A stretch of 64,000 nucleotides of DNA from Marinobacter sp. F3R08 (GCF_018860425.1 NZ_JAHKPI010000015.1:310001-374000); one strand, 5' to 3'; shown: positions 26,618 through 34,612, counted from the first letter of the stretch. Program-made: numbers and translations. Notes: generated from the letters alone by a model not told the origin.

Positions 26618-29121
26618 GCAACATTTTCCCCAAGGTAGGCTGCTTCCAGTTCCGGATCGTTGCGGAGGGTTTCGGCATCGCCGGAATGAACCACTCGCCC
26701 GGTTTCCAATACGTAAGCCCGGTCCGCGACCTGCAGGGCCAGGTTGGCCATCTGATCCACCAGCAGCAGGGTGACGCCTTCATCCCGCAGGGTAGCCAGA
26801 GCGTCATAAAGCTCGGCGACCATGGCAGGGGCCAGTCCCAGAGAAGGCTCGTCCAACAACAGGATCGAAGGTTTCGCCATCAGACCGCGACCAACGGCCA
26901 CCATTTGCTGCTCACCACCGGACAGCAGGCCTGCAGGGCTGTTAATTCGGTCCTTCAGCCTCGGGAAGCGAGCCAGAATGTCATCTACGTCCTGGTCAAG
27001 GTCAGCGCGATCGGCCCGAGAATATGCCCCCATTAGCAGGTTGTCCCGCACGCTCAGTTCCGGAAAGACCTGACGACCCTCGGGCACCAGTGCCAGCCCT
27101 TTGCCGGCAATCTGGTTGGCGTCCAGGGTTTCGATATTTTCGTTGTTAAGCACTACTGAGCCCTTGGAGGCAGAGTGCAATCCTGCAATAGCCTGAAGAA
27201 TGCTGGACTTGCCGGCGCCATTGGCCCCAAGGATGGCAATAAGTTCCCCTGGGTTGACCACAAGGCTTGCTCCCTCGACCACCGGGGCTGCGCCGTAATC
27301 GATCAACAGGTCCTTAACGAACAGGGTGGCGTCCCGACTTCCGTCCCATGCCTTGGGGCGCGGCGGTGCCTGGTAATCGGTACTTCCGAGGTAGGCCTTT
27401 ACCACCTCCGGATTGGCACGAACCTCTTCAGGCTCTCCCCACGCGATGGGGCGTCCGGAATCCAGCACCAGGATGCGGTCGGAAACAGACATCACCATGG
27501 TCATGTCATGCTCCACCAGGATTACGGCAATACCAAAGCCTGAAATGGTCCGAAGCAGTTCGGTCACCTGATCCGTATCGGCCCGACTCAGGCCGGCGGC
27601 GGGCTCGTCCAGCAACAATACCCTTGGTTTAAGCGCCAGGGCCCGGGCGATTTCTACCAGGCGGCGATCAACATGTGGTAGAGCCTCAGCGAGGGTGTGC
27701 ACCGAACCGCGGTAGCCAACCAGTGCCAGCAAATCCATGGCGATGTCTACCTGCCGGGGGTCTGGCTTGCGCCAGCAATCTCCCAGGCGGCCTCGTTGCA
27801 TTCCGGCCAGCAGATTCTCGAGTACAGTCAGGCCTGCAAACAACTGCGTGGTCTGGTAGGTCCGGGCAATGCCGGCCCGGGCGATCTTCCAGGCAGGCAA
27901 GCCGGCCAGGTCACTGTCGAGGTCAATGCGGCCGCTGTCCGGCGCGTAGAAGCCGCTGACCATGTTCAGGACGGTGGTTTTACCCGCGCCGTTGGGCCCG
28001 ATGATGCTGGTAACACTGCCTGGTTTGGCCGTGAAACTGACTCGCTCAGCCGCTTGTACGCCGCCGAACCGGATGCCGATATCCTTAACGCGCAAGCCGT
28101 CAGGGACACCCGCGTCGCATGTCAGGAAACTCGCCAATCGATTAGTGTCGGGCTGTTGCCGGGGTATCACGCGCTCTGATTTTGAGAACCTGGCCTGAAG
28201 CACGCCGAGTGCTCCGGTTGGTGCGATCCAAAGAACCGCCAGCAGGACGCCGGCGAAAAGGAGCAGTCGCATCTCCGCCATGCTTGACAGCAGTTCCGGC
28301 ACGAGCACGATGAGAATGGCACCCAGCAAGGGCCCGAATACAGTTCCGGCACCGCCGACGATAACCGCCAATACAAAGAGAATGGACTGGGTAAAGGGAA
28401 AGGAGTCGGGGTTAATAAACATCATCAGTGGCGACAATAGTGACCCTGACAGTCCAGCGAAAAGTGCAGACAAGGCAAAGGCCAGGGTCTTGGTCTGTAT
28501 CGGATTAAAGCCCAGAGAGCGAGCCGCGATTTCGGTGGCCTTGACGGAACGGATAGCACGCCCGCAACTGCTGCCAGACAGACGGTGGAAAAACAACAGT
28601 GAGGCAACCATCAGCGCGACGGCCATCAACGCCAGTCCGGTACTGGCGGGCAGGCTACCAGTGTCCGGCATCGGCACACCGATCAAGCCGTTAGCGCCGC
28701 CGGTAAGGGATCGCCACTCGATAAGGCCGTGGTGCACGATAAAGCCGAAGGCAATGGTCACCATAGCGAGGTATGGGCCGCTGACACGAACCGCGGGTAT
28801 CGCGAGCAGGGCGCCGACAGCGGCGGTGACGACAGCCGCGCTGGCCATGGCCAGTACCAGCGGGACCCCGGCCATGGTCATCAGTGCCGAGATATAGGCG
28901 CCAATGGCGTAGAAAGCGACATGGCCAAACGAAATCTGGCCGCTGAGACCGATCAGGATATTGAGGCCGCTGCACACGACCGTTGTCAGGGCGATCAGCG
29001 TCATGACCAGCAGACCATAGCCACCCAGGGTAAAGGACAGCACTGAGCCCGTCAGAGCCAGCAAGCCGAGCAGGCTCGGTACCAGCCATCGATGCGAAAC
29101 CAGAGAATTGGGGGACATCAT
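26614..29121 (-). CDS. LivM-LivG-LivF triple fusion: HAAT permease plus two ATPases
   Basis: One 835-residue chain holds a LivM-type permease (residues 1-315, GLSGQISFGHVAF at 58-70 and VGGAGTVFGPLLGA), a LivG-type ATPase (about 340-585; Walker A GPNGAGKT 375-382, Walker B VLLLDEP) and a LivF-type ATPase (about 597-835; Walker A GANGAGKS 632-639, signature LLSGGEQQM, Walker B ILLLDEPSLGL). The first ATPase has a degenerate signature, LPHVDRR. No internal stop or frame change is seen. It overlaps livH by 4 bases and the amidohydrolase by 4 bases. Confidence 0.92.
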   Translation of the reverse strand: MMSPNSLVSHRWLVPSLLGLLALTGSVLSFTLGGYGLLVMTLIALTTVVCSGLNILIGLSGQISFGHVAFYAIGAYISALMTMAGVPLVLAMASAAVVTAAVGALLAIPAVRVSGPYLAMVTIAFGFIVHHGLIEWRSLTGGANGLIGVPMPDTGSLPASTGLALMAVALMVASLLFFHRLSGSSCGRAIRSVKATEIAARSLGFNPIQTKTLAFALSALFAGLSGSLLSPLMMFINPDSFPFTQSILFVLAVIVGGAGTVFGPLLGAILIVLVPELLSSMAEMRLLLFAGVLLAVLWIAPTGALGVLQARFSKSERVIPRQQPDTNRLASFLTCDAGVPDGLRVKDIGIRFGGVQAAERVSFTAKPGSVTSIIGPNGAGKTTVLNMVSGFYAPDSGRIDLDSDLAGLPAWKIARAGIARTYQTTQLFAGLTVLENLLAGMQRGRLGDCWRKPDPRQVDIAMDLLALVGYRGSVHTLAEALPHVDRRLVEIARALALKPRVLLLDEPAAGLSRADTDQVTELLRTISGFGIAVILVEHDMTMVMSVSDRILVLDSGRPIAWGEPEEVRANPEVVKAYLGSTDYQAPPRPKAWDGSRDATLFVKDLLIDYGAAPVVEGASLVVNPGELIAILGANGAGKSSILQAIAGLHSASKGSVVLNNENIETLDANQIAGKGLALVPEGRQVFPELSVRDNLLMGAYSRADRADLDQDVDDILARFPRLKDRINSPAGLLSGGEQQMVAVGRGLMAKPSILLLDEPSLGLAPAMVAELYDALATLRDEGVTLLLVDQMANLALQVADRAYVLETGRVVHSGDAETLRNDPELEAAYLGENVA

Positions 29122-29987
29122 ACTTTCACCAGCTTTTTGGAACCGAACAGACCGTTGGGGCGCAGCGCGAGGGCAGCGATCACCAGACTGAAGGTCAGGA
29201 TCTGGGAGAGGGTGGAGCCCAGGTAGACAATGATCAGCGCTTCTACCAGGCCGAACAGAAGGCCGGCTAACACCACGCCATTGAGGCTGCTTATGCCGCC
29301 AAGGATGGCTACAGCGAAGGCCTTAAGGCCAAACAGCATGCCCATTTCCGAATGCACGCTCACAAGAGGTGCAATCAGAAGCCCGGCGATGCCGGCAAAT
29401 ACGGTTGAAACAGCAAAAGACAGAGCGACTACCCGGGTTACGTGGATACCCATCATCCTGGCCGCTGTCGGGTTCTGGACCGTCGCATCCAGCACCTTGC
29501 CCAGGCGGGTGAATCGCCGTACCAGAACCAATGCCAGTACGATTGCCGCTACAACTACGGGAAGAATCAGCTGCATCAGCCCGATACCGGTACCAAAGAG
29601 TTCCAGGCGATGATCGACGCCTTCCAGCAGGAAACGGCGGGGTTCTTTGCCGAAAGTGAACATCACCAGGTTGTCTACTAACAGGCCCCCGGCCACCGTA
29701 GCCAGTAGCCAGGCTTCCGAGCCCCGGCTATGGAAGGGGCGCACCAGGAAGCGCTCGATGGCCAGGCCATAGAGTGCACAAAGTGACAGGGTCAGAAACG
29801 CGGCCACCACCCAGGGTATCCCCAGGGTAATGCAAAAGGTATAGCCCAGTACGGAGCCCACCATCATCGCGCTGCCCTGGGCAAAATTGACCGTCTGGGA
29901 AACGATGAATGTGATGTGAAACCCCAGTGCCAGAAGGGCATACATGCTGCCCATGCCAAGGCCACTGATAATACTGGCAGTGATCAT
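29118..29987 (-). CDS. HAAT-family ABC permease (LivH-like)
   Basis: The 289-residue inner-membrane protein carries the LivH signatures GMGSMYALLALGFHITFIVSQTVNFAQGSAMMVG and AILGGISSLNGVVLAGLLFGLVEAL. It is the permease partner of the LivM portion in the overlapping triple fusion, giving the two membrane domains an importer needs. It follows the solute-binding protein gene across a strong stem-loop. Confidence 0.93.
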   Translation of the reverse strand: MITASIISGLGMGSMYALLALGFHITFIVSQTVNFAQGSAMMVGSVLGYTFCITLGIPWVVAAFLTLSLCALYGLAIERFLVRPFHSRGSEAWLLATVAGGLLVDNLVMFTFGKEPRRFLLEGVDHRLELFGTGIGLMQLILPVVVAAIVLALVLVRRFTRLGKVLDATVQNPTAARMMGIHVTRVVALSFAVSTVFAGIAGLLIAPLVSVHSEMGMLFGLKAFAVAILGGISSLNGVVLAGLLFGLVEALIIVYLGSTLSQILTFSLVIAALALRPNGLFGSKKLVKV

Positions 29988-30003
29988 GAAGTGGTGTCCT
30001 CCT

Positions 30004-30030
30004 GCCGGCCGGATCCGAGATCCGGCCGGC
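30004..30030 (-). terminator. Intercistronic GC-rich hairpin after the binding-protein gene
   Basis: GCCGGCCGGATC (30004-30015) and its perfect complement (30019-30030) form a 12-bp stem with a 3-nt loop, 40 bases after the binding-protein stop. There is no T run, so partial termination or mRNA protection is more likely than full termination. It would give excess binding protein over permease. Confidence 0.65.
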
Positions 30031-30070
30031 TGTTAGCAAATGCCTGGTGCGAACTTTGACGAGCCGCGGC

Positions 30071-31249
30071 TTACCGATCGACGGGAACGATGCGGCCATC
30101 AACAAAGTGAGTGAACAGATAATCGTCCGGACCGAGAGCGTCGGGCTGCTCTGGTGAGAATGGCTTGCTGTAGTTCTTGATCAGGCCTTCGTAGTCGTCA
30201 ATGGCGAAGTAACCCTTGCGGATAGCTTGGCCTTCGGTGCTGCCAGCATTTTCGATGGCGAGTGCGGTCAGGTGCATGGCGTCATAAGCGTTGGCAATGC
30301 CGACTGCCGGTGTGACATCGGCAAGATCCTTGATTTCCGGATAACGCTGCTTAAGGGTCGCCATGACATCTGCACCCTTGCCTTGCTGGTTTTCAACGAA
30401 AGTAAAGGTCTGGATGAAGTGCACTTTGGCCGCATTTTCACCGGCCAGCTCACTGAAGCGACCACCTGCAGGGCCCCAATGGGAAACAATTGGTACATCC
30501 CAGCCCATGCGGTCCAGGGATTTCACCACCTGTGCGGATGGTGAGACGTTAGCGACCATCAACAGAGAGTCTGCACCGGCATTCTTGAGACGGCTCAGCT
30601 GTGGCACCATGTCAATATCGTTGCTCTCAACACGCTCGATCCCAGCCCACTCCATATCACGGGATTCCAGCGCATGGCGGAAGCCCTTTTCGTTGGATTC
30701 GCCCCAGGGGTTGTTAATCAGGACCATGCCTGGCTTTTTCATGCCGAACTCATCGATGCCGTATTGCACCAGGGCTTCGTCTACCAGTTCGTCCACGGCG
30801 GACACCCGGAAGACGTAGTTCTCATCGGCGCCGTTCTGGGTGATCGGGGTGCCGGCAGCCCATACGCCCATGAAAGGGAATTTCATCTGATTGGCCAAGG
30901 GCACGATGGCCAGTGATACCGGCGTGTCCAGGCCACCGAAGAGCACAGCTACCTCTTCACGCTGAACCAGTTCGCGGGCGGCCAGAAGCCCTTTATTCGG
31001 GTTGCTTTCGTCATCCCTGCGCAGCAGTTCCACCTGCCGGCCAAGGATGCCGCCTTTGGCGTTGATCTCGTCGATTGCAATGGTCAATCCGCGGGTAATT
31101 GCCTCACCGGATTTGGCGGATTGGCCTGACAGAGATGCTACCAGGCCGATCTTCAGGGGGGCGTCTGCGTGAGCCAGACTGGTCAGGGATAGCAGACCCG
31201 TTGCCGCCAGGGGCAGAAACCAGTGTTTGATTCGTGTTGTTAAGCGCAT
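30071..31249 (-). CDS. HAAT-family periplasmic substrate-binding protein
   Basis: The 392-residue protein has a signal peptide (WFLPLAATGLLSLTSLAHA-DAP) and a type I periplasmic-binding fold (LKIGLVASLSGQSAKSGEAITRGLTIAIDEINAKGGILGRQVELLRRDDES). It is the first gene of the operon running to the amidohydrolase, behind the sigma54-like promoter at 31291-31306, with a 31-nt leader and a CTGGAG ribosome site. The ligand is unknown. An N-heterocycle or ureido compound is inferred from the neighbours only. Confidence 0.92.
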   Translation of the reverse strand: MRLTTRIKHWFLPLAATGLLSLTSLAHADAPLKIGLVASLSGQSAKSGEAITRGLTIAIDEINAKGGILGRQVELLRRDDESNPNKGLLAARELVQREEVAVLFGGLDTPVSLAIVPLANQMKFPFMGVWAAGTPITQNGADENYVFRVSAVDELVDEALVQYGIDEFGMKKPGMVLINNPWGESNEKGFRHALESRDMEWAGIERVESNDIDMVPQLSRLKNAGADSLLMVANVSPSAQVVKSLDRMGWDVPIVSHWGPAGGRFSELAGENAAKVHFIQTFTFVENQQGKGADVMATLKQRYPEIKDLADVTPAVGIANAYDAMHLTALAIENAGSTEGQAIRKGYFAIDDYEGLIKNYSKPFSPEQPDALGPDDYLFTHFVDGRIVPVDR

Positions 31250-31285
31250 TGCATTTCTCCAGCTTTGCTTGAGTATGTATAAATA

Positions 31286-31295
31286 TTGCTAGCAA
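31286..31295. promoter_or_regulatory. Palindrome TTGCTAGCAA, likely operator of the local GntR regulator
   Basis: A perfect 10-bp palindrome covers the -12 box of the binding-protein promoter. The same palindrome occurs at 33665-33674, and a 9-of-10 copy lies before the GntR gene at 34448-34457. Binding here would block sigma54 polymerase. Confidence 0.65.
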
Positions 31296-31306
31296 CATGG
31301 GTGCCA
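31291..31306 (-). promoter_or_regulatory. Sigma54 (-24/-12) promoter of the importer operon
   Basis: Read on the minus strand, TGGCAC-N5-TTGCT matches the RpoN consensus at all key positions, with GG and GC 12 bases apart. The expected transcript start is about 31280, giving a 31-nt leader. Eighteen bases (TATAAATATTGCTAGCAA on plus) and the GTGCCAC box at identical spacing are shared with 33657-33686, a strong sign of a real, duplicated promoter. Confidence 0.75.
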
Positions 31307-31343
31307 CTATAATGTGTCAGTTATTCAGAGAAATTTAGTTTTT

Positions 31344-31358
31344 TGGCACTAAAAAAGC
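31344..31358 (+). promoter_or_regulatory. Weak sigma54-like element before the SnoaL-like gene
   Basis: TGGCAC (31344-31349) and a GC at 31357-31358 have the right 12-base spacing, but the -12 box is AAGCG rather than TTGCW. It may be a weak divergent promoter for the gene at 31433. Confidence 0.3.
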
Positions 31359-31432
31359 GCTTTATGGATATTTTTGCCCCGAAATAGAGCGGATATTGTT
31401 TAGAGAATGATCATCAAACAGGAGAGTTGAGA

Positions 31433-31834
31433 ATGTCAGCTAAAGATGAAGCAATTAAGATTGTTAGCAATTTTCTTGAGGCGTCTATGGCGCCGGATCC
31501 GGAGCGCGCAGCTACCTTTATGGCGCCGGATGTGAGCATCACCTTCACCGGAGGGCGCGCCATGGAAAGTACCCGGGCCATTACTGAGTTCAACGGTGGG
31601 CGCTATGCCTGGGTCAAGAAGGAGTTGGGATCGTTCGACTGGACTGAGCACGTCGACCACACGGTGGTTTATTCCAACGGCACGCTTTATGGCGAATGGC
31701 CCGACGGTCGCCCGTTTGCTGGCAACCGTTATTTAGACCGTTTTGAGGTTCGTGATGGCCAGATCACTCGAATGGACGTATGGAATGACAGTGCCGAGTG
31801 GTTGCTGACGCCGGATTTGAATCGGGAATCCTAA
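31433..31834 (+). CDS. SnoaL/NTF2-like small protein
   Basis: The 133-residue protein has the NTF2-like layout: an N-terminal helix pair (AIKIVSNFLEASMAPDPERAATFM), then strands with VSITFTGGRAMES, TLYGEWPDGRPFAGNRYLDRFEVRDGQITRMDVWNDS. Members are isomerases, dehydratases or cyclases, or have no known reaction. The ATG at 31433 follows AGGAG (31420-31424). The in-frame TTG at 31427 is rejected. It is divergent from the importer operon and probably part of the same pathway. Confidence 0.82.
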   Translation: MSAKDEAIKIVSNFLEASMAPDPERAATFMAPDVSITFTGGRAMESTRAITEFNGGRYAWVKKELGSFDWTEHVDHTVVYSNGTLYGEWPDGRPFAGNRYLDRFEVRDGQITRMDVWNDSAEWLLTPDLNRES

Positions 31835-31854
31835 AGCGTCTGAGCGGGCACTTC

Positions 31855-31888
31855 CCGGAGACCGGCTCCTTCTATGGCCGGTCTCCGG
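31855..31888. terminator. Hairpin terminator between convergent genes
   Basis: CCGGAGACCGGC (31855-31866) pairs perfectly with GCCGGTCTCCGG (31877-31888). A TTTCC tract follows on the plus strand. It is placed to end both the SnoaL-like gene and the oxygenase gene. Confidence 0.75.
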
Positions 31889-31905
31889 TTTCCCCAACGG
31901 GGGTG

Positions 31906-32886
31906 CTATTTGTTTTGAGTTGCCACATACAGGGCGCGCAGGTGGTCCCCGGAGGTGGTGGGAGGGTATTTTGCAGTTGTGTCCGGTATCAGATTGCTGA
32001 TCGTAGCGTCGTAGTTCGGATTGTGGAAAAACACCAGTGACTGGCGCCGGGTCTCGGGGCCAGAGTTTGCGGGCGGGTTCACTACGCGATGCAGAGTTGA
32101 AACCCAGGTGTCGTTGGTCCAGCGAGCCAGCAGGTCGCCGATGTTTATGATGAAACAGTCGGGGATAATGGGAACGTCGACCCATTCGCCTTCGGCGTTG
32201 CAAACTTGCAGGCCTCCGGGGCGGTCCTCAGTGGCGAGAATAGTGAGGCTGCCATAGTCCGAGTGAGCGCCCGCACGAATCTGCCCCGGGGTGGGCTCCG
32301 TCAGTTGCGCCGGGTAATTACGCACGCGCAGACGGCTGATATGCCGGTCTATCAGAGCATCAAAGTGGTCTTCCGGAAGCTTCAGTGCCAGAGCAAAAAC
32401 CCGCATCAGCAAGGCGGCAAGCTGCCCCATTTCCCGGTAGTAAAGAGTCCAGACCTCTTTGAGTTCAGCTGGCTGTTCAGGCCATATGTTGGGGGCAAAA
32501 TGTTTGCCGGCGGCAGGGGCGTTAGCGTAGTCAGGGCCCGGTGTGTCGACAGGACCGATCATGAAGCTTTCGTTCAGATCGCTACCGGTTGCGTTCGGGT
32601 CCCGGGAGCGGGCAAGCGATTCCTCATCCACGCCTGTATAGCCCCGGGTGACGTCCATCGATGGCCTTGCGACCTTTTTCTTTTCTGAAAGTGGAAGATC
32701 AAAGAATTCACGGGATACCTTGCGGGCGCGGGCAATGAGCTCGGGACTGATGCCGTGGCCTCGGATGACCAGAAATCCGATATCACGGCAGGCCTGGTCG
32801 ACGGCCTCAGCAACCTGCTTTTTATCGGCTTCGCTGCCGAGACGGAAAGGCTCCAGATCAATGACGGGTACGTTTAACAGTTTCAT
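31906..32886 (-). CDS. Isopenicillin N synthase-type Fe(II)/2-oxoglutarate oxygenase
   Basis: The 326-residue protein has the DIOX_N domain (VIDLEPF to about residue 120) and the 2OG-FeII oxygenase core with His208-x-Asp210 (GAHSDYGSLTIL), His266 (STLHRVVNP) and the 2OG-binding Arg281-x-Ser283 (RRQS). It is cytoplasmic. It starts 27 bases after the SDR stop and belongs to the SDR operon behind the second sigma54 promoter. It probably hydroxylates or oxidatively opens the imported compound or an early intermediate. Confidence 0.9.
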   Translation of the reverse strand: MKLLNVPVIDLEPFRLGSEADKKQVAEAVDQACRDIGFLVIRGHGISPELIARARKVSREFFDLPLSEKKKVARPSMDVTRGYTGVDEESLARSRDPNATGSDLNESFMIGPVDTPGPDYANAPAAGKHFAPNIWPEQPAELKEVWTLYYREMGQLAALLMRVFALALKLPEDHFDALIDRHISRLRVRNYPAQLTEPTPGQIRAGAHSDYGSLTILATEDRPGGLQVCNAEGEWVDVPIIPDCFIINIGDLLARWTNDTWVSTLHRVVNPPANSGPETRRQSLVFFHNPNYDATISNLIPDTTAKYPPTTSGDHLRALYVATQNK

Positions 32887-32913
32887 GGGAAGCTCCTGAT
32901 GATTAATGAGGTG

Positions 32914-33624
32914 CTAGACCAGTGCATCGCCACCATCCACCAGCACGGTTGAGCCGGTGGTGGAGGGATTGGTCGCGACAAACAAGATGGCGTGGGCAAT
33001 ATCGTCGGCCGCGGCTACCTGCCCGGTGAGCAGTCGCTGGCGCATAGAAGTGAACTTCGCTTCGCGGCCCTCCGGGCCCAGGCGATCCCAGAGGGGCGTG
33101 GCGGTGGTGCTCGGTGACACGGCATTAACACGGATTCCCGCCGGTGCCAGTTCAAGGGCAAGTCCTCGCATAAGCCCTTCGACTGCCGCGTTGAGAGCGC
33201 CCTGGAGCACCGCATTGACGTTCGGTCTCTGGGCATAAACGCCGGAGACAAAGGTCAGTGAGCCACCCTTGCATATGAGTGCGCTGCGACCGACATGGTA
33301 GGCGCCCCAGAACTTGCTTTGTGTGCCGTCCTGAGCCTGATCAAGAGGAAGCGACTTGACGGTGCCGACCTGAGTGGAGGATCCCGCCAGAATAACGTGA
33401 TTCCATGGCGCATGGCTTTTAAAGAAGCTGTCGACTTCGGATGCTGACCGGACGTCCAGTTCCTGTGTCAGGACGCCTGGTGGCAGACGTTGCAGGGCGG
33501 AGTTAAGGCGCTCGGGTGTGCGCGAGGCAATGGTTACTGCTGCGCCTGCATTGGCTGCACGGAGGGCGGTGGCCTCGCCAATACCCGAGCTGCCTCCTAT
33601 GACCAGTACGCGTTGGTTTTTGAT
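32914..33624 (-). CDS. Atypical short-chain dehydrogenase-like protein without a canonical start codon
   Basis: The frame is open for 236 codons and reads IKNQRVLVIGGSSGIGEATALRAANAG, a normal SDR N terminus with GGSSGIG, through to the C-terminal STTGSTVLVDGGDALV. There is no ATG, GTG or TTG between the in-frame stop at 33646-33648 and a GTG deep inside at 33210. The only well-placed codon is ATC (33624-33622), 8 bases after GAGG. The catalytic YxxxK is replaced by NAVLQ (NVNAVLQGALNAAVEGL). It could be a real gene with an ATC start, a CTG start 6 codons in, a start-lost pseudogene or a sequencing error. It is upstream of and co-directional with the oxygenase. Confidence 0.7.
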   Translation of the reverse strand: MKNQRVLVIGGSSGIGEATALRAANAGAAVTIASRTPERLNSALQRLPPGVLTQELDVRSASEVDSFFKSHAPWNHVILAGSSTQVGTVKSLPLDQAQDGTQSKFWGAYHVGRSALICKGGSLTFVSGVYAQRPNVNAVLQGALNAAVEGLMRGLALELAPAGIRVNAVSPSTTATPLWDRLGPEGREAKFTSMRQRLLTGQVAAADDIAHAILFVATNPSTTGSTVLVDGGDALV

Positions 33625-33664
33625 GACGTTGTCCTCACTGTAACGTTAGCAAAATATATAAATA

Positions 33665-33674
33665 TTGCTAGCAA
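33665..33674. promoter_or_regulatory. Second TTGCTAGCAA palindrome over the SDR promoter
   Basis: This perfect palindrome overlaps the -12 box of the SDR/oxygenase promoter and lies between the GntR gene and the SDR gene. A further TTAGCAAAAT half-site is at 33646-33655. Confidence 0.65.
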
Positions 33675-33685
33675 ATAAAGTGCCA
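33670..33685 (-). promoter_or_regulatory. Sigma54 (-24/-12) promoter of the SDR/oxygenase operon
   Basis: The minus strand reads TGGCAC-N5-TTGCT, a full RpoN consensus. The predicted transcript start is near 33659, about 35 bases before the ATC codon of the SDR frame. It is nearly identical to the promoter at 31291-31306. Confidence 0.75.
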
Positions 33686-33711
33686 CGTCTCAGTATGAGG
33701 GATCAGGAAGG

Positions 33712-34431
33712 TTATGCAGGTGTTTTTGCGTTTTCCAGGGCCAAAGCTTCACAGAGGTCTATAGCGGGTTTGCCCTCGTCTTCGAACTGCAGTTCACTTT
33801 CCAGATGGTTCAGATGGTCAAGCATCAGCTCGGCAGCCTTGCCGTTATCCCCCGCTTCCAGGGCGGCGAGGATTTCCCGATGCTCGGTGTGTTGGCAGGC
33901 CGGGATATCGTTGCGTTGATACAGAGCAACAATGAGCGAACTCCTGAGCATCAGGTTCTCAAGGATGCTGGAGAGCACCTGGTTTTCGGAAGCTTTTCCG
34001 AGTACTCGGTGAAAGTTGCACAGCTCACGAATGATTGCGCGCCGATCGTTGCCTGCCGTAGCTCCATGCTCCGATTGCATGTGTGCTTCGAGAATTTTCG
34101 CATGGCGCTTCATTTTTTCTGGCGTGATGCTTTCTACAAGGCCCCGTTCCACCGCCCTTCTGGCTTCGAACACATCCCGTGCTTCCTGTACCGAGGGCTC
34201 GGAGACGTGAGCGCCGCGATTTGGCTCAATGGTCACGATGCTTTGAAGTGCCAGCCGCTGGATGGCCGCCTGAACATGGTTTCGGTTGGCCCTTAGAGCC
34301 TTGACAATCTCTGCCTCAACCAGGCGGGTGCCCGGAGGAAGTGAATGACGGGCAATGGCGTTTGATAGTGCATCAAAAATTCGCTGAACTTCCTGTTGTT
34401 TGCTGGTATTTCTTTTTGAAGACGTTCCCAT
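33712..34431 (-). CDS. GntR-family (FadR/FCD type) transcriptional regulator
   Basis: The 239-residue protein has a winged helix-turn-helix (IARHSLPPGTRLVEAEIVKALRANRNHVQAAIQRLALQSIVTIEPNRGAHV) and a C-terminal all-helical FCD ligand domain with metal-binding residues in DVFEARRAVERGLVE and HTEHREILAALEAGD. It most likely represses the two operons that carry TTGCTAGCAA and its own gene, which has TTGCTAGCAC at 34448-34457. The effector is presumably the pathway substrate. Confidence 0.92.
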   Translation of the reverse strand: MGTSSKRNTSKQQEVQRIFDALSNAIARHSLPPGTRLVEAEIVKALRANRNHVQAAIQRLALQSIVTIEPNRGAHVSEPSVQEARDVFEARRAVERGLVESITPEKMKRHAKILEAHMQSEHGATAGNDRRAIIRELCNFHRVLGKASENQVLSSILENLMLRSSLIVALYQRNDIPACQHTEHREILAALEAGDNGKAAELMLDHLNHLESELQFEDEGKPAIDLCEALALENAKTPA

Positions 34432-34447
34432 CAGATTGAGGTCACCA

Positions 34448-34457
34448 TTGCTAGCAC
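34448..34457. promoter_or_regulatory. TTGCTAGCAC, likely autoregulatory GntR site
   Basis: Nine of ten bases match the palindromes at 31286 and 33665. It is 16 bases upstream of the GntR start. There is no -24 box at the right distance, so this copy is a plain operator rather than part of a sigma54 promoter. Confidence 0.55.
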
Positions 34458-34612
34458 TGGAGAAGATTTACCGCAATTCTAGCACTTAAATTGAGCAGCC
34501 TGTCTAGTATCGGTGCGCACGCCAATGATCTGATGGTGCCCGCTCTCCAGATTCTCCCATTTTAGGTTTCCTGGCAGTTATTGATTACCCGGTCGCCGTG
34601 GCGCAGACATAA

